Shown here in pieces: positions 16,400 through 25,662 of a stretch of DNA of 64,000 bases. This stretch comes from Paludibacter sp. Its GTDB lineage: Bacteria > Bacteroidota > Bacteroidia > Bacteroidales > Paludibacteraceae. Both the position numbers and the translations under genes were made by a program. Numbering within the stretch: the stretch's first letter is position 1; each line of letters starts with the position of its first letter. Below the pieces are notes generated by a model. That model made no database searches, was not told the origin of the DNA, and saw nothing but the letters and a program-made list of their open reading frames with translations. The DNA lies in the NCBI GenBank assembly GCA_028690665.1, contig JAQVAV010000004.1:186001-250000 (forward strand), in the 5' to 3' direction.

Positions 16400-19015
16400 A
16401 TGGAACTTGCAAGTAAGTACAACCCGACAGACATTGAGTCGAAATGGTATCAGTATTGGTTAGACAACAAATTTTTCAGTTCAAAACCGGATGGTCGCGA
16501 ACCTTATACCATCGTCATTCCACCGCCCAACGTCACCGGAGTACTTCACATGGGACACATGCTCAACAACACCATTCAGGATGTTTTGATACGCCGTGCC
16601 CGTATGCAGGGAAAAAACGCTTGTTGGGTTCCCGGAACCGATCATGCTTCTATAGCTACCGAAGCTAAAGTTGTCAACAAGCTGGCACAGGAAGGGATCA
16701 AAAAAAATGATCTTACCCGTGAAGAATTTCTGAAACATGCCTGGGAATGGACACACAAACACGGCGGTATTATTTTAGAACAGCTAAAAAAGCTCGGTGC
16801 TTCATGCGACTGGGATCGTACATGTTTCACCATGGACGAAAAACGTTCAGAAAGTGTCATCAAGGTTTTTGTTGATTTGTACAACAAGGGTATGATTTAC
16901 AGAGGTGTAAAAATGGTCAACTGGGATCCTAAAGCTCTCACTGCACTTTCCGACGAAGAAGTTATTCATAAAGAACAACATGGAAAACTGTATTATATCC
17001 GATACAAAATTGAGGGCGAAGCTGGATATGCCGTGGTAGCTACCACACGTCCTGAAACTATTTTTGGCGACGTAGCGGTTTGTGTTAATCCGAACGACGA
17101 AAAAACAGCTTGTTTCCGTGGCAAAAAACTGATTGTTCCTATTGTCAACCGTGTTGTTCCGGTGATTGAAGATGAATATGTGGACATGGAATTTGGTACC
17201 GGATGTTTGAAAGTAACGCCGGCTCATGATGTAAACGACTATACGCTTGGATTGAAATATAATCTTGAAACCATCGATATTTTCAACGATAACGGAACTC
17301 TGAATGCAGCCGGACTTCATTACAATGGAAAAGATCGTTTTCAAGTTCGAAAGGAAATCGAACAGGAACTGCTCGACAAAGGTTTGATGGAAAAAATTGA
17401 AGACTATGTCAACAAAGTCGGTTTTTCAGAACGTACTGATGTACCTATTGAACCGAAATTATCGACACAATGGTTTCTGAAAATGGAAAATTTAGCCAAA
17501 CCTGCGCTTGAAGCGGTTATGAACGAAACCATTAAATTTGTACCCGAAAAATTCAAAAATACGTATCGCTACTGGATGGAAAATATCCGCGACTGGAATA
17601 TTTCGCGCCAGCTCTGGTGGGGACATCAAATACCGGCCTATTATTTACCTGATGGACAATTTGTTGTTGCAGAAAACAAAGAAGCTGCATATCAAAAAGC
17701 ACTATCCATTGTTAACTATCCATTGTCAATTGATGAACTGCGTCAGGATGAAGATTGTTTAGACACATGGTTTTCTTCCTGGTTATGGCCTATCTCAGTT
17801 TTCGATGGTATCAACCATCCTGAAAACGAAGACATCAATTATTATTACCCGACCAACGATTTGGTAACCGCCCCGGACATTATCTTCTTCTGGGTAGCAC
17901 GTATGATTATGTCGGGTTACGAATATCGTCAAAAAGCCTGTTTCACAAATGTTTATTTCACAGGAATTGTTCGGGATAAACTTGGACGCAAAATGTCGAA
18001 ACAGCTTGGTAATTCTCCTGATCCGATTGAGTTGATGGAGAAGTACGGTGCCGATGGTGTCCGTATGGGATTGCTATTGACAGCGCCTGCAGGTAACGAT
18101 ATTCCTTTTGACGATAGCCTTTGCGAACAGGGACGTAATTTCAATAATAAAATATGGAATGCTTTCCGTTTGGTAAAAGGCTGGGAAGTGGCCGATATCA
18201 AGCAGCCTGAAACTGCCAAATTAGCTATCAAATGGTTCGATAGCATATTGGCAAAAACGGTAGCAGAAATGGACGATTTATTTTCGAAGTATCGCCTGTC
18301 GGAAGCTTTAATGGCTATTTACAAACTCTTTTGGGATGAATTTTCAGCATGGTATCTCGAAATTGCCAAACCGGCTTATCAGCAACCGATCGACCGTGCA
18401 ACTTATGAAGCTACCTTAGGTTTCTTCGATGCTTTGCTTCGTTTGCTTCACCCGTTCATGCCATTCATTACCGAAGAATTGTGGCAAAATCTCGATGACA
18501 GAAAAGAGGGCGAAAGTATTATGATTTCGCTTCAGCCGAAGGTGAAAAATTTTGATGAGATTATCTTGACCGATTTTGAAAAAATTAAAGAAGTAATTGC
18601 TGGTGTACGCACCATTCGTTTGCAGAAAAATATACCGAACAAGGATCAGTTGCAGCTGCAAATTGTAGGTGAAGCAACCAATAATTATGATGCTGTAGTA
18701 TCAAAACTATGTAATCTTTCATCGATTGAAACTGTGTCCGAAAAAGCATCTGGCTCCATTTCATTTTTGGTTGAGACAACCGAATATGCTGTTCCAATGG
18801 CAAATCTGATCAATGTAGATGAAGAAATTACCAAAATGGAAGCCGAAATCAAATATTTCGAAGGATTTATTGCTTCCGTAATGAAAAAATTAGGCAATGA
18901 AAAATTTGTAGCTAATGCTAAGCCTGAAATCGTAGAAAACGAACGCAAGAAAAAAGCAGATGCCGAAAGTAAAATTGCTTCATTACAAGAAGGAATTGCA
19001 GCACTGAAAAAGTAA
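16400..19015 (+). CDS. valS: Valyl-tRNA synthetase
   Basis: Class I synthetase that charges tRNA-Val, with editing of mischarged Thr. At 871 aa it is of normal length. The HIGH motif lies in [13 protein letters not shown] (HMGH at 50-53); the CP1 editing domain includes [14 protein letters not shown] and [18 protein letters not shown] begins near residue 531; the anticodon-binding domain follows; a C-terminal coiled coil (about 805-871, [16 protein letters not shown] to [13 protein letters not shown]) is the tRNA-binding arm. It is monocistronic, ending at a composite hairpin before the convergent ABC transporter operon. Confidence 0.98.
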   Translation: MELASKYNPTDIESKWYQYWLDNKFFSSKPDGREPYTIVIPPPNVTGVLHMGHMLNNTIQDVLIRRARMQGKNACWVPGTDHASIATEAKVVNKLAQEGIKKNDLTREEFLKHAWEWTHKHGGIILEQLKKLGASCDWDRTCFTMDEKRSESVIKVFVDLYNKGMIYRGVKMVNWDPKALTALSDEEVIHKEQHGKLYYIRYKIEGEAGYAVVATTRPETIFGDVAVCVNPNDEKTACFRGKKLIVPIVNRVVPVIEDEYVDMEFGTGCLKVTPAHDVNDYTLGLKYNLETIDIFNDNGTLNAAGLHYNGKDRFQVRKEIEQELLDKGLMEKIEDYVNKVGFSERTDVPIEPKLSTQWFLKMENLAKPALEAVMNETIKFVPEKFKNTYRYWMENIRDWNISRQLWWGHQIPAYYLPDGQFVVAENKEAAYQKALSIVNYPLSIDELRQDEDCLDTWFSSWLWPISVFDGINHPENEDINYYYPTNDLVTAPDIIFFWVARMIMSGYEYRQKACFTNVYFTGIVRDKLGRKMSKQLGNSPDPIELMEKYGADGVRMGLLLTAPAGNDIPFDDSLCEQGRNFNNKIWNAFRLVKGWEVADIKQPETAKLAIKWFDSILAKTVAEMDDLFSKYRLSEALMAIYKLFWDEFSAWYLEIAKPAYQQPIDRATYEATLGFFDALLRLLHPFMPFITEELWQNLDDRKEGESIMISLQPKVKNFDEIILTDFEKIKEVIAGVRTIRLQKNIPNKDQLQLQIVGEATNNYDAVVSKLCNLSSIETVSEKASGSISFLVETTEYAVPMANLINVDEEITKMEAEIKYFEGFIASVMKKLGNEKFVANAKPEIVENERKKKADAESKIASLQEGIAALKK

Positions 19016-19028
19016 AATAAATAAAGAA

Positions 19029-19174
19029 GGCGTCTAAAAAGAGAAAAGAACTCAAATTTCACAAATCATAAGCTATTGATAATGTGGCAATAGTATAAAT
19101 TGAATTTGCGTAAATTTGTGTGATTTGTGAAATTTGTGTTCGGAACAGTCACTTATTGGACGCCATCCTTTTTT
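19029..19174. repeat. Nested inverted repeats forming the valS / ABC operon terminator region
   Basis: An outer arm pair GGCGTCTAA (19029-19037) and TTGGACGCC (19156-19164; 8 of 9 pair) is followed by TTTTTT at 19169-19174. Nested inside is a perfect 16-bp pair CAAATTTCACAAATCA (19053-19068) and its complement (19121-19136), with 52 nt between the arms. It looks like a terminator whose loop has been enlarged by a palindromic repeat. Confidence 0.55.
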
Positions 19175-19856
19175 ATTTTCTCACATCGGAAACTACTCGC
19201 CCATCCTCAATTGTAATTACCCGTTTAGCTTTATTGACAACACGCTGGTCGTGTGTGGAGAAAATAAAAGTCACATGTTCTTCTTCATTCAGTTTCTCCA
19301 TAATATCCAACAAATTTTCGGTTGATTTGGAATCAAGATTGGCCGTAGGTTCATCAGCCAGGATAAACTTCGGTCGTGAAGCCAAAGCTCTTGCCACGGC
19401 AACCCGCTGCTGCTGACCTCCTGACAATTCAGAAGGCCGGCTGCTCAACCGATCGCCCAATCCGACAGCGATCAGCAGTTCTTTAGCTCTGGAAGTTCTC
19501 TCAGTTTTCGACTGCCCCTGCAATTGCATAATAAACTCCACATTTTCGAGCGCTGTAAAAACAGGAATCAGATTATATGACTGAAAAACGAAACCGATAT
19601 TCTTCATGCGGAAATCTGTTTTTTTCGACTCCGAAAGTTGATTGATACAAACCTTATCTATGATCACATCTCCCCGGCTCGGTTCATCCAAACCACCTAA
19701 AATATTGAGAAAAGTTGTTTTACCAGAACCGGAAGGGCCCACAATGGTTGTAAATTCACCGGTTTCGAAATTAACATTAATACCGTTGATTGCGTTCACC
19801 GGCAACAATTTTTCGTTATAGATTTTATATAAATCCCTGACTTCTATTATATTCAT
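19173..19856 (-). CDS. ABC transporter ATP-binding subunit (LolD/MacB type)
   Basis: ATPase of a FtsX-type exporter. Motifs are Walker A GPSGSGKTT, Q-loop FQSYNLIPVFTALENV, signature LSGGQQQRVAVARAL, Walker B FILADEP, then TANLDS and the H-loop STHDQRVV. I place the start at the ATG of MNIIEVRDLYKIY (19854-19856); an ATG six codons upstream is also possible. It is last in the operon, with the second permease ending just upstream. The family exports lipoproteins, lipids or peptides, or works mechanically; with two permeases and no membrane-fusion protein, the substrate is unknown. Confidence 0.92.
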   Translation of the reverse strand: MNIIEVRDLYKIYNEKLLPVNAINGINVNFETGEFTTIVGPSGSGKTTFLNILGGLDEPSRGDVIIDKVCINQLSESKKTDFRMKNIGFVFQSYNLIPVFTALENVEFIMQLQGQSKTERTSRAKELLIAVGLGDRLSSRPSELSGGQQQRVAVARALASRPKFILADEPTANLDSKSTENLLDIMEKLNEEEHVTFIFSTHDQRVVNKAKRVITIEDGRVVSDVRK

Positions 19857-19877
19857 GATCTGTATTTTAAACAATTA

Positions 19878-21095
19878 TTAAACAGTATGTATCGCGTCTA
19901 CGGGTTTAAGCCGGACAGCTTTCCAGGCCGGATAAAGTGATGCGATTAGCCCGGCTATAAAAACCAATATTGCATTATTGATAATTACGGTAGTATCGAC
20001 AGTCGGGTAAATCATGGACGAAAATCCCATTTCGCCAAAAGCTTCTTTCCAGAAATATAAGTTGATACCAGCCCGACCAAAATAAGCACTTACCAACCAA
20101 CCCGACAATGTCCCTATAATTCCGCCTGTAACGGCCAGAAAAACGGTTTCAGCCATAATCATTAAAAATACTTTCAATCGTTTCATGCCAATAGCCATCA
20201 GCATCCCTATTTCGTGAACTCGCTCCATAATCACCATCAGCATGGTATTGACAATGCCAAAGCTCAATGCAAGCAGAATAATGATGGTAAAAATATAGGT
20301 ATATTCATTCATGGCACCTACCAATGCTCCGGATTCCGGACTGAGCTGCAACCAATTTTTCACCTCTAAATCTGGAAATTCTTTTATGAGTTCCGTTGTC
20401 ACTGCTTCTGTCGATTGATTGTTTTGCAGCAAAACAGCAACTTCATGCGCCTCATTACCGGAAATGCCTGTCAGATTTGCTAAATCCACTTTTCGCGCAA
20501 ATATATTGGCATCATCAAACAGCATATTTTCTGTTTCATACATTCCTGTAATTTGAAATTGCCTTTCGACAATCTCATTTTTGTTGTTCTGCACCGTAAT
20601 AGTAATTTCATCGCCAAGTTTTGTTTTCAGCCTTTTGGCCAACCGCTTGCTGATAATCACGGCATCTGAGTCGGTTTTACCGATATATTTTCCTTCGACA
20701 ATACGGGAATGCAAATCGGTTACCTGTATTTCGTTCACAGGATCGATGCCGGTAATCTGTACTCCCAAACCGGTTTCGTGATTAGCAATCATTGAGTTAA
20801 CAATCATTCGGTCGGTCACAGCTTTCACTTCGGGCAGCTTCTTTATTTGCGGTAATAGTCTGTCAACATTCTTTATCCTCAGAGAGAACTGGTCATTTTC
20901 AAGAAATCCGGTTTTATGCAGTTGGATGTGAGACATTTCAGTTCCGATCACGGCATTTACCCGGCTGTTTACCATGCCATTGGTAAAAGCGAAAAAGAAA
21001 ATTCCGGCAAAAATACCAACCGCAAATGCAGCAATAATCACCACACTGCGGAGTTTGTTCCGCCATAAATTTCGCCAAGCAAAAGTTAGTATCAT
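19878..21095 (-). CDS. ABC transporter permease, FtsX/MacB family (second permease)
   Basis: A 405-aa inner-membrane protein with the family layout: a first membrane helix after FAWRNLWRNKLRSVV, a periplasmic MacB-type core domain (about 40-240), then three helices (about 265-290, 315-345 and 370-390) with the FtsX signature MERVHEIGMLMAIGMKR. It ends PAWKAVRLKPVDAIHTV. It lies 34 bp downstream of a paralogous permease, and the ATPase follows. The two permeases probably form a heterodimer, as in LolCE. Confidence 0.9.
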   Translation of the reverse strand: MILTFAWRNLWRNKLRSVVIIAAFAVGIFAGIFFFAFTNGMVNSRVNAVIGTEMSHIQLHKTGFLENDQFSLRIKNVDRLLPQIKKLPEVKAVTDRMIVNSMIANHETGLGVQITGIDPVNEIQVTDLHSRIVEGKYIGKTDSDAVIISKRLAKRLKTKLGDEITITVQNNKNEIVERQFQITGMYETENMLFDDANIFARKVDLANLTGISGNEAHEVAVLLQNNQSTEAVTTELIKEFPDLEVKNWLQLSPESGALVGAMNEYTYIFTIIILLALSFGIVNTMLMVIMERVHEIGMLMAIGMKRLKVFLMIMAETVFLAVTGGIIGTLSGWLVSAYFGRAGINLYFWKEAFGEMGFSSMIYPTVDTTVIINNAILVFIAGLIASLYPAWKAVRLKPVDAIHTV

Positions 21096-21129
21096 ATTAT
21101 TTTCTGTTTATATTTTACGGCTTCAAAAC

Positions 21130-22350
21130 TTAACTTCTGAGTGCTTTGTTTACTTTAAGTTTCCGGACATGCAGCATCGGATAAAATCCGATTAGCAAAC
21201 TAAAACACAAAATAATCAAAGCCTGTGTATAAAAAATTGATGGCTCCGTGCAGAACAACATAACGGGTTCAAAGTCCATTTGAGTCATCGAATCAGCAGC
21301 CTGACCAGTAAGCCGGATCGGATGCTCTACATAGTACCACACAATCGGTAAACTTCCCAGAATTCCTGCCAGACTACCCAACAAACCAATCAGGACGGTT
21401 TCGAAAAGAAGCATCATACTCAGTTTGTATTTTTTCATGCCCACCGCCATTAATACGCCAAATTCTTTACGCCTTTCCAAAGTCATCATCATCGTTGTTC
21501 CAAAGATTCCAAACGCAATAATCAGATACAAAATGCCCTTAATAATAGCTCCTGAGGCACGGTCGCTTTCAATTTGTGTCAGTAAAATACGATTCATCGC
21601 CTTCCAGTCTTCCACTTCAAAACCAGACCCCAATGTAGACCTGAGCGACTTCCCGGCTCCGGCAACATCTTCATTATGAGCCGTCATAACCACCAAAGAA
21701 GTAATTCTGTCGGGCATATTCAAAAAATGCTGACATGCTTTCACTGACATATAAACCGCACTTCTGTCAAGTTCTGGTGAAGCCTGTTTTACAATAGCTT
21801 TTACCGGGAAATGGGCAACTACGGGCAAACCTTTGAAATCCTGTCCGATAAGCATCAACGTATCTCCGGCTTCAAGTTTCATGTAACGAGCCAGCGTGCT
21901 TCCGGTCATTACGGCATTATCGTCATCCGACAACATGGTACCCGACACAATTTTCCGTGACAAATGGGTTATTTCATCCTCGGTAGAAGGCTGAATTCCG
22001 AGAATCATCACATTTTTACTCAATTCGGTACCCGAAACCATGGCAAAAGTTTCCAATCGGGGCGAAATAGCAGTGACCTGCTTTTGTGTCTTCACTTTTG
22101 TTATAATTTCTGGTTGCAGCACAAAAGCATTTTTAATGACTTTATCGTCGGAATATCCGGTTTTATGAATCTGCAAATCACCGGAATACGAATTAACAAT
22201 AGTTTTTATATACTGCGCATACGAACCTTCCTGCATAGAAGTCATGACAGCCGAAAGCAGGACTCCGAAAAACACCGAAGCTGCCGTAATGATCGTTCGC
22301 CGTTTGTTTCGCCACACATTTCTCCATGCCAGTTGAAAATATGTATTCAT
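21130..22350 (-). CDS. ABC transporter permease, FtsX/MacB family (first permease)
   Basis: The start is set at the ATG of MNTYFQLAWRNVWRNKRRT (22348-22350) because the open frame upstream of it overlaps the preceding gene and lacks family character. The resulting 406-aa protein has the same plan as its neighbour: N-terminal helix, periplasmic core domain, then three helices with LERRKEFGVLMAVGMKKYK. It is 4 bp downstream of the methyltransferase-like gene, so the two are translationally close and almost certainly co-transcribed. It probably pairs with the downstream permease. Confidence 0.9.
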   Translation of the reverse strand: MNTYFQLAWRNVWRNKRRTIITAASVFFGVLLSAVMTSMQEGSYAQYIKTIVNSYSGDLQIHKTGYSDDKVIKNAFVLQPEIITKVKTQKQVTAISPRLETFAMVSGTELSKNVMILGIQPSTEDEITHLSRKIVSGTMLSDDDNAVMTGSTLARYMKLEAGDTLMLIGQDFKGLPVVAHFPVKAIVKQASPELDRSAVYMSVKACQHFLNMPDRITSLVVMTAHNEDVAGAGKSLRSTLGSGFEVEDWKAMNRILLTQIESDRASGAIIKGILYLIIAFGIFGTTMMMTLERRKEFGVLMAVGMKKYKLSMMLLFETVLIGLLGSLAGILGSLPIVWYYVEHPIRLTGQAADSMTQMDFEPVMLFCTEPSIFYTQALIILCFSLLIGFYPMLHVRKLKVNKALRS

Positions 22351-22354
22351 AAAA

Positions 22355-23044
22355 TTAATATATAAATGGTATAAACTTTTTGGTACTTGATTTATAAGCT
22401 TCAAACTGCTGCCCATATTTCCCGGATAAATAGTGATCCAATTTCGGAATATTGTAAAAAGCAAAAAAACAAAATAACCACAAAGGAATAATTCCCGCAT
22501 ACCAGTTGCGCGTAAGCATGGCATAAGCCGTTACCCAAAGCACATCTCCAAAAAAATTGATATGCATCGACAACCCGAAAAGGCCTTTTGTGTAAAGTTG
22601 TCCTTTATGCTCAGGTTTCTTTTTCCAAACATTGCGTTGAATCTCCGAGAAAGTATTCAGAAAAGACCCGAGCAGGAAAATAAAAATTCCTAAATAATCA
22701 AACCAATCAAACACCTTACTGCAAGTAAGAACAAAAATGGCAAATCCAATAAAATACAAAGCAAAAGCGAACGGAATACTAAAACTCTCTTCCCACGGAA
22801 TTTTACGCTTTAACCAGAAAAACATCATAGCGTTAATACGAAAAAACACAATCAGCGAAAAAATAAAAACAATAACTTTCCGCGTAAAAGACTGATTTTC
22901 CACATCTGTTCCAATCCACCCCGAAACAAGGCTGTTCCACATTCCAAACATAATTTGATACGCTACCCAAAGTAAAACCATCTCAAGGATGAATATTGTT
23001 ATTTTCTGGGGAATGCTTTTGTTTTGTTGCCCATACATGTCCAT
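22355..23044 (-). CDS. Steroid-reductase/isoprenylcysteine methyltransferase-like membrane protein (DUF1295 group)
   Basis: The start is placed at MDMYGQQNKS (23042-23044); the 28 codons upstream overlap the promoter region. The ~229-aa protein has about five or six membrane segments and a C-terminal signature of this superfamily (GLFGLSMHINFFGDVLW, then IPLWLFCFFAFYNIPKLDHYL and the basic tail KSSTKKFIPFIY). Relatives reduce steroids/lipids or methylate lipid or prenyl groups; the substrate is unknown. It leads the exporter operon, with the first permease 4 bp later, which suggests modification or export of a lipid-like compound (inference). Confidence 0.7.
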   Translation of the reverse strand: MDMYGQQNKSIPQKITIFILEMVLLWVAYQIMFGMWNSLVSGWIGTDVENQSFTRKVIVFIFSLIVFFRINAMMFFWLKRKIPWEESFSIPFAFALYFIGFAIFVLTCSKVFDWFDYLGIFIFLLGSFLNTFSEIQRNVWKKKPEHKGQLYTKGLFGLSMHINFFGDVLWVTAYAMLTRNWYAGIIPLWLFCFFAFYNIPKLDHYLSGKYGQQFEAYKSSTKKFIPFIY

Positions 23045-23156
23045 AACTTTGATTTTTTTGAACGCAAAGTAATAAAATATAATACGACGCATCGTCCTAA
23101 TTTTGAAAATCGGGACATAATCACACATAAAGCACTGTAATTATAAGAAATAAATA

Positions 23157-23192
23157 AAGTCCCGACAAAGGATTTTGTACAAATCAGGACTT
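23157..23192 (-). terminator. Terminator of the AraC-family gene
   Basis: On the minus strand AAGTCCTGA pairs with TCGGGACTT (one mismatch), overlapping the stop codon and followed by TATTTATTTCTT. It separates the regulator gene from the exporter operon. Confidence 0.55.
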
Positions 23193-24320
23193 ACGATGGA
23201 GAATATATTCACGCGGAGTGAGACCTGTTACATCTTTAAAAATACGATTGAAAGCCGATTTTGAATTGAATCCGCAATCAAGCGCGATTGCAAGGATTGT
23301 CCTATTTTGATATTCTGACGAGCAGGCCATCTGCTTAAATTCTTCAACCCGGAAGCGGTTGATATATTCAAAAAAATTGCAATGGAATTCAGTATTGATT
23401 ACTTTCGACAACTGATGAGCAGGCATGTCCATTCCGGCAGCAAGATCGTGAATTGTCAGGGAAGGATCTAGATAGATTTTTTCAGATTTCATCATTTCGT
23501 CCAGATGTAAAGCTTCTTTTCTGTAATGTTTTTCCAGAACATGCTGCCCGGATGTATCCGCTTCCTTTGGTTCTGCATTTTCTTCGTTACGAGCATTTGC
23601 TATATTGAAAATCGCCCCTTGCTGATAGCCCCAAAAGCCCAGAAAAAAAATAAAAACAACCAAAGTAATGAAAAAGAAATAATCAGCAAAAACCATTGAA
23701 TGAAACCCAAAATAAGAAATCAATCCCAAGGGAAAAACAAGTAGCGAAATCAGGGCAAAAAGTACAATCATTCTGCGCAGCCAGAGCAAATCAACATTTT
23801 CGCGGTACGAATACACCTGCAACACATTATCCTTGTAATCTTTCAGCAATTGATAACTGGCATAGATATTCCAGACGAAATAAGCCACTATCACCACCAG
23901 CATAGAGACAAGATATATGGCAGGCAGGAATTCCTTTCCTTCCACAAACAACAATCTATCTTTTGCCGGATAAGTAAAAAAATAGGAACAATAAACTTCG
24001 TAAAAAATTACGACCGGTAAATTCCAAAGCAACGTCACAGGCTTAGTGAGTCGTCCAAGCATTGCTTTGACATATAAATACAAAAAAAGCGGATGAAAAA
24101 CGTATAAAACAATTTCAATTCCGGCATAGCGGTAATTGAGATTAAGATTTGTCAGATACAAGGCAGGGATGGCTAATTGTAAAAAAAGCACAACCAACCA
24201 CCAACCAAGAATTTTATCTGCAAGCGATTTGTCTCTTTTAGAAAATAACAGGAGACTAAAAAACAGGGCATTGGCTGCCCCCACAATATATATCAACCGG
24301 AAAGAGCTTAATATAGCCAT
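23184..24320 (-). CDS. AraC-family regulator with a seven-helix membrane N-terminus
   Basis: A 378-aa protein. Residues 1-225 contain about seven hydrophobic helices (from FRLIYIVGAANALFFSLLLF to FFFITLVVFIFFLGFWGY), a linker follows, then an AraC HTH pair at about 275-378 (LTIHDLAAGMDMPAHQLSKVI and ILAIALDCGFNSKSAFNRIF, TGLTPREYI). Membrane-bound AraC regulators of this shape are common in Bacteroidota and are thought to sense an envelope or external ligand. It sits directly upstream of the exporter operon on the same strand but is separated by a terminator; it is a good candidate regulator of that operon (inference). Confidence 0.85.
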   Translation of the reverse strand: MAILSSFRLIYIVGAANALFFSLLLFSKRDKSLADKILGWWLVVLFLQLAIPALYLTNLNLNYRYAGIEIVLYVFHPLFLYLYVKAMLGRLTKPVTLLWNLPVVIFYEVYCSYFFTYPAKDRLLFVEGKEFLPAIYLVSMLVVIVAYFVWNIYASYQLLKDYKDNVLQVYSYRENVDLLWLRRMIVLFALISLLVFPLGLISYFGFHSMVFADYFFFITLVVFIFFLGFWGYQQGAIFNIANARNEENAEPKEADTSGQHVLEKHYRKEALHLDEMMKSEKIYLDPSLTIHDLAAGMDMPAHQLSKVINTEFHCNFFEYINRFRVEEFKQMACSSEYQNRTILAIALDCGFNSKSAFNRIFKDVTGLTPREYILHRKS

Positions 24321-24372
24321 GTAAGATACATTTCTCTGAAAAACTCAGGTTTTACAAGAAAAAGTAACAAAA

Positions 24373-24849
24373 TTATTTGTCTTTCCCTTTATTAAAATAC
24401 TGCGTAAAAGCACGACCAAAGTCTTTGCTCCACGAATTTAAATTTGATACGGTCAAATAAGTTTTCGGGGCAGGAATCAGACTTATCATTTCTGGTAAAA
24501 CCGTTATTGTACTGATTTCTACAGCAGCAATACCATTCGCAATTATATTTAGCTCTTTAGCAGCCCGATAGGACAAATCAATCAGGCGATTTCTGCCGTG
24601 AGGACCACGATCGGTAACTTTCACAATTACTTCCCGATTATTTTGAGGATTAACAACCCGCAGATAGGTTCCGAAAGGAAGCGTTTTATGAGCGCATGTC
24701 AAACTATCGTTATGATATTTTCCTCCATCAGAAGTATGCGCACCCTCCAGACGTTGGCTGTAAAACGAAGCCAAACCACGCTGTTGAGCCTGCAATGCAA
24801 CAGAGAAAAACAGTAAAAAAACGATAAGTAAAAAGGGATATTCTTTCAT
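24373..24849 (-). CDS. RlpA-like protein with a double-psi beta-barrel
   Basis: Start at MKEYPFLLIVFLLFF (24847-24849), giving a signal peptide ending near ALQAQ. The DPBB domain reads GLASFYSQRLEGAHTSDGGKY, ALTCAHKTLPFGT-type residues (LTCAHKTLPFGTYLRV) and VKVTDRGPHGRNRLIDLSYRAA, including the Asp-Arg-Gly-Pro motif of RlpA. E. coli and Pseudomonas RlpA act on peptidoglycan at the septum (lytic transglycosylase activity in Pseudomonas). The protein lacks a SPOR domain, having only about 45 residues after the barrel. It is transcribed alone. Confidence 0.85.
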   Translation of the reverse strand: MKEYPFLLIVFLLFFSVALQAQQRGLASFYSQRLEGAHTSDGGKYHNDSLTCAHKTLPFGTYLRVVNPQNNREVIVKVTDRGPHGRNRLIDLSYRAAKELNIIANGIAAVEISTITVLPEMISLIPAPKTYLTVSNLNSWSKDFGRAFTQYFNKGKDK

Positions 24850-24993
24850 GCGTTTGTTATCTGTCCTACAAATATCGAAAAAAAATATTACATACACTCC
24901 TGGTTAACTTTTTTTATTTCAAAAAACAATTACAAACTACTAAATTTACGTTAATATATTTCAGACTGAAACGACTCCTTATCTCATTTTTCA

Positions 24994-25024
24994 TTGTTCA
25001 ATCCAACAAAAAATAGTAACTTTG
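24994..25024 (+). promoter_or_regulatory. Promoter of the DUF1599-tpiA operon
   Basis: TTG (24994-24996), 20-bp spacer, TAACTTTG (25017-25024): both Bacteroidota -33 and -7 elements at the expected distance, 58 bp before the first ATG. Confidence 0.65.
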
Positions 25025-25082
25025 CAGTTCAGTTTTAAAAAGGTATTAATATACAGTTTTCTCCTTTTTTATTCAAAAATTT

Positions 25083-25634
25083 ATGAATCGTACCGACGAA
25101 CAATTCGACCAGGCAGCCTCCATTTGCAGAGATATCTTTACAAAAAAATTAAAAGATTATGGCGCTTCCTGGCGTATTTTACGTCCTCAATCGGTTACCG
25201 ACCAGATTTTCATCAAAGCCAACCGCATTCGCAGCATCGAGACTAAAGGCGTCTCAAAAGTAAATGAGGGTATCCGTTCCGAACTTATTGCCATTGTAAA
25301 TTATGGTATTATAGGATTGATTCAATTGGAATTAGGATTTTCCGAAACAGATGATCTGACTGTTGAAAAAGCATTGGAACTTTACAACAAATACATGCAA
25401 CAGGCTAAAGATTTGATGGCAGCCAAAAATCATGATTACGACGAAGCCTGGCGCAGCATGCGTATGGAATCGTATACGGATCTGATTTTAATGAAGATTT
25501 ACAGGACAAAACAAATTGAAGATAATCAGGGAAAAACATTGATCTCGGAAGGTATTGATGCCAACTATTTTGATATGATAAATTACTCGGTTTTCGGACT
25601 GATAAAAATGGAAGAACAAAAACCTGACAAATAA
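25083..25634 (+). CDS. DUF1599 protein with two internal repeats
   Basis: A 183-aa cytoplasmic protein made of two copies of the same module: residues 20-90 (KLKDYGASWRILRPQSVTDQ...IVNYGIIGLIQLE) and 110-180 (KNHDYDEAWRSMRMESYTDL...MINYSVFGLIKME). Each has a D-Y-x(2)-[AS]-W-R motif and an acidic/Asn helix typical of DUF1599, a family linked by others to modified-nucleotide metabolism (Nmad1). Function is not established. It begins an apparent operon with a DoxX/MauE-like membrane protein and tpiA. Confidence 0.85.
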   Translation: MNRTDEQFDQAASICRDIFTKKLKDYGASWRILRPQSVTDQIFIKANRIRSIETKGVSKVNEGIRSELIAIVNYGIIGLIQLELGFSETDDLTVEKALELYNKYMQQAKDLMAAKNHDYDEAWRSMRMESYTDLILMKIYRTKQIEDNQGKTLISEGIDANYFDMINYSVFGLIKMEEQKPDK

Positions 25635-25662
25635 AAATTTATCACAAAAAACGGAATCATTC

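Noticed and set aside
16847-17344. 165-aa open frame antisense to valS
   Set aside because: Shadow of the highly conserved valS sequence; no ribosome site, promoter or recognisable domain.
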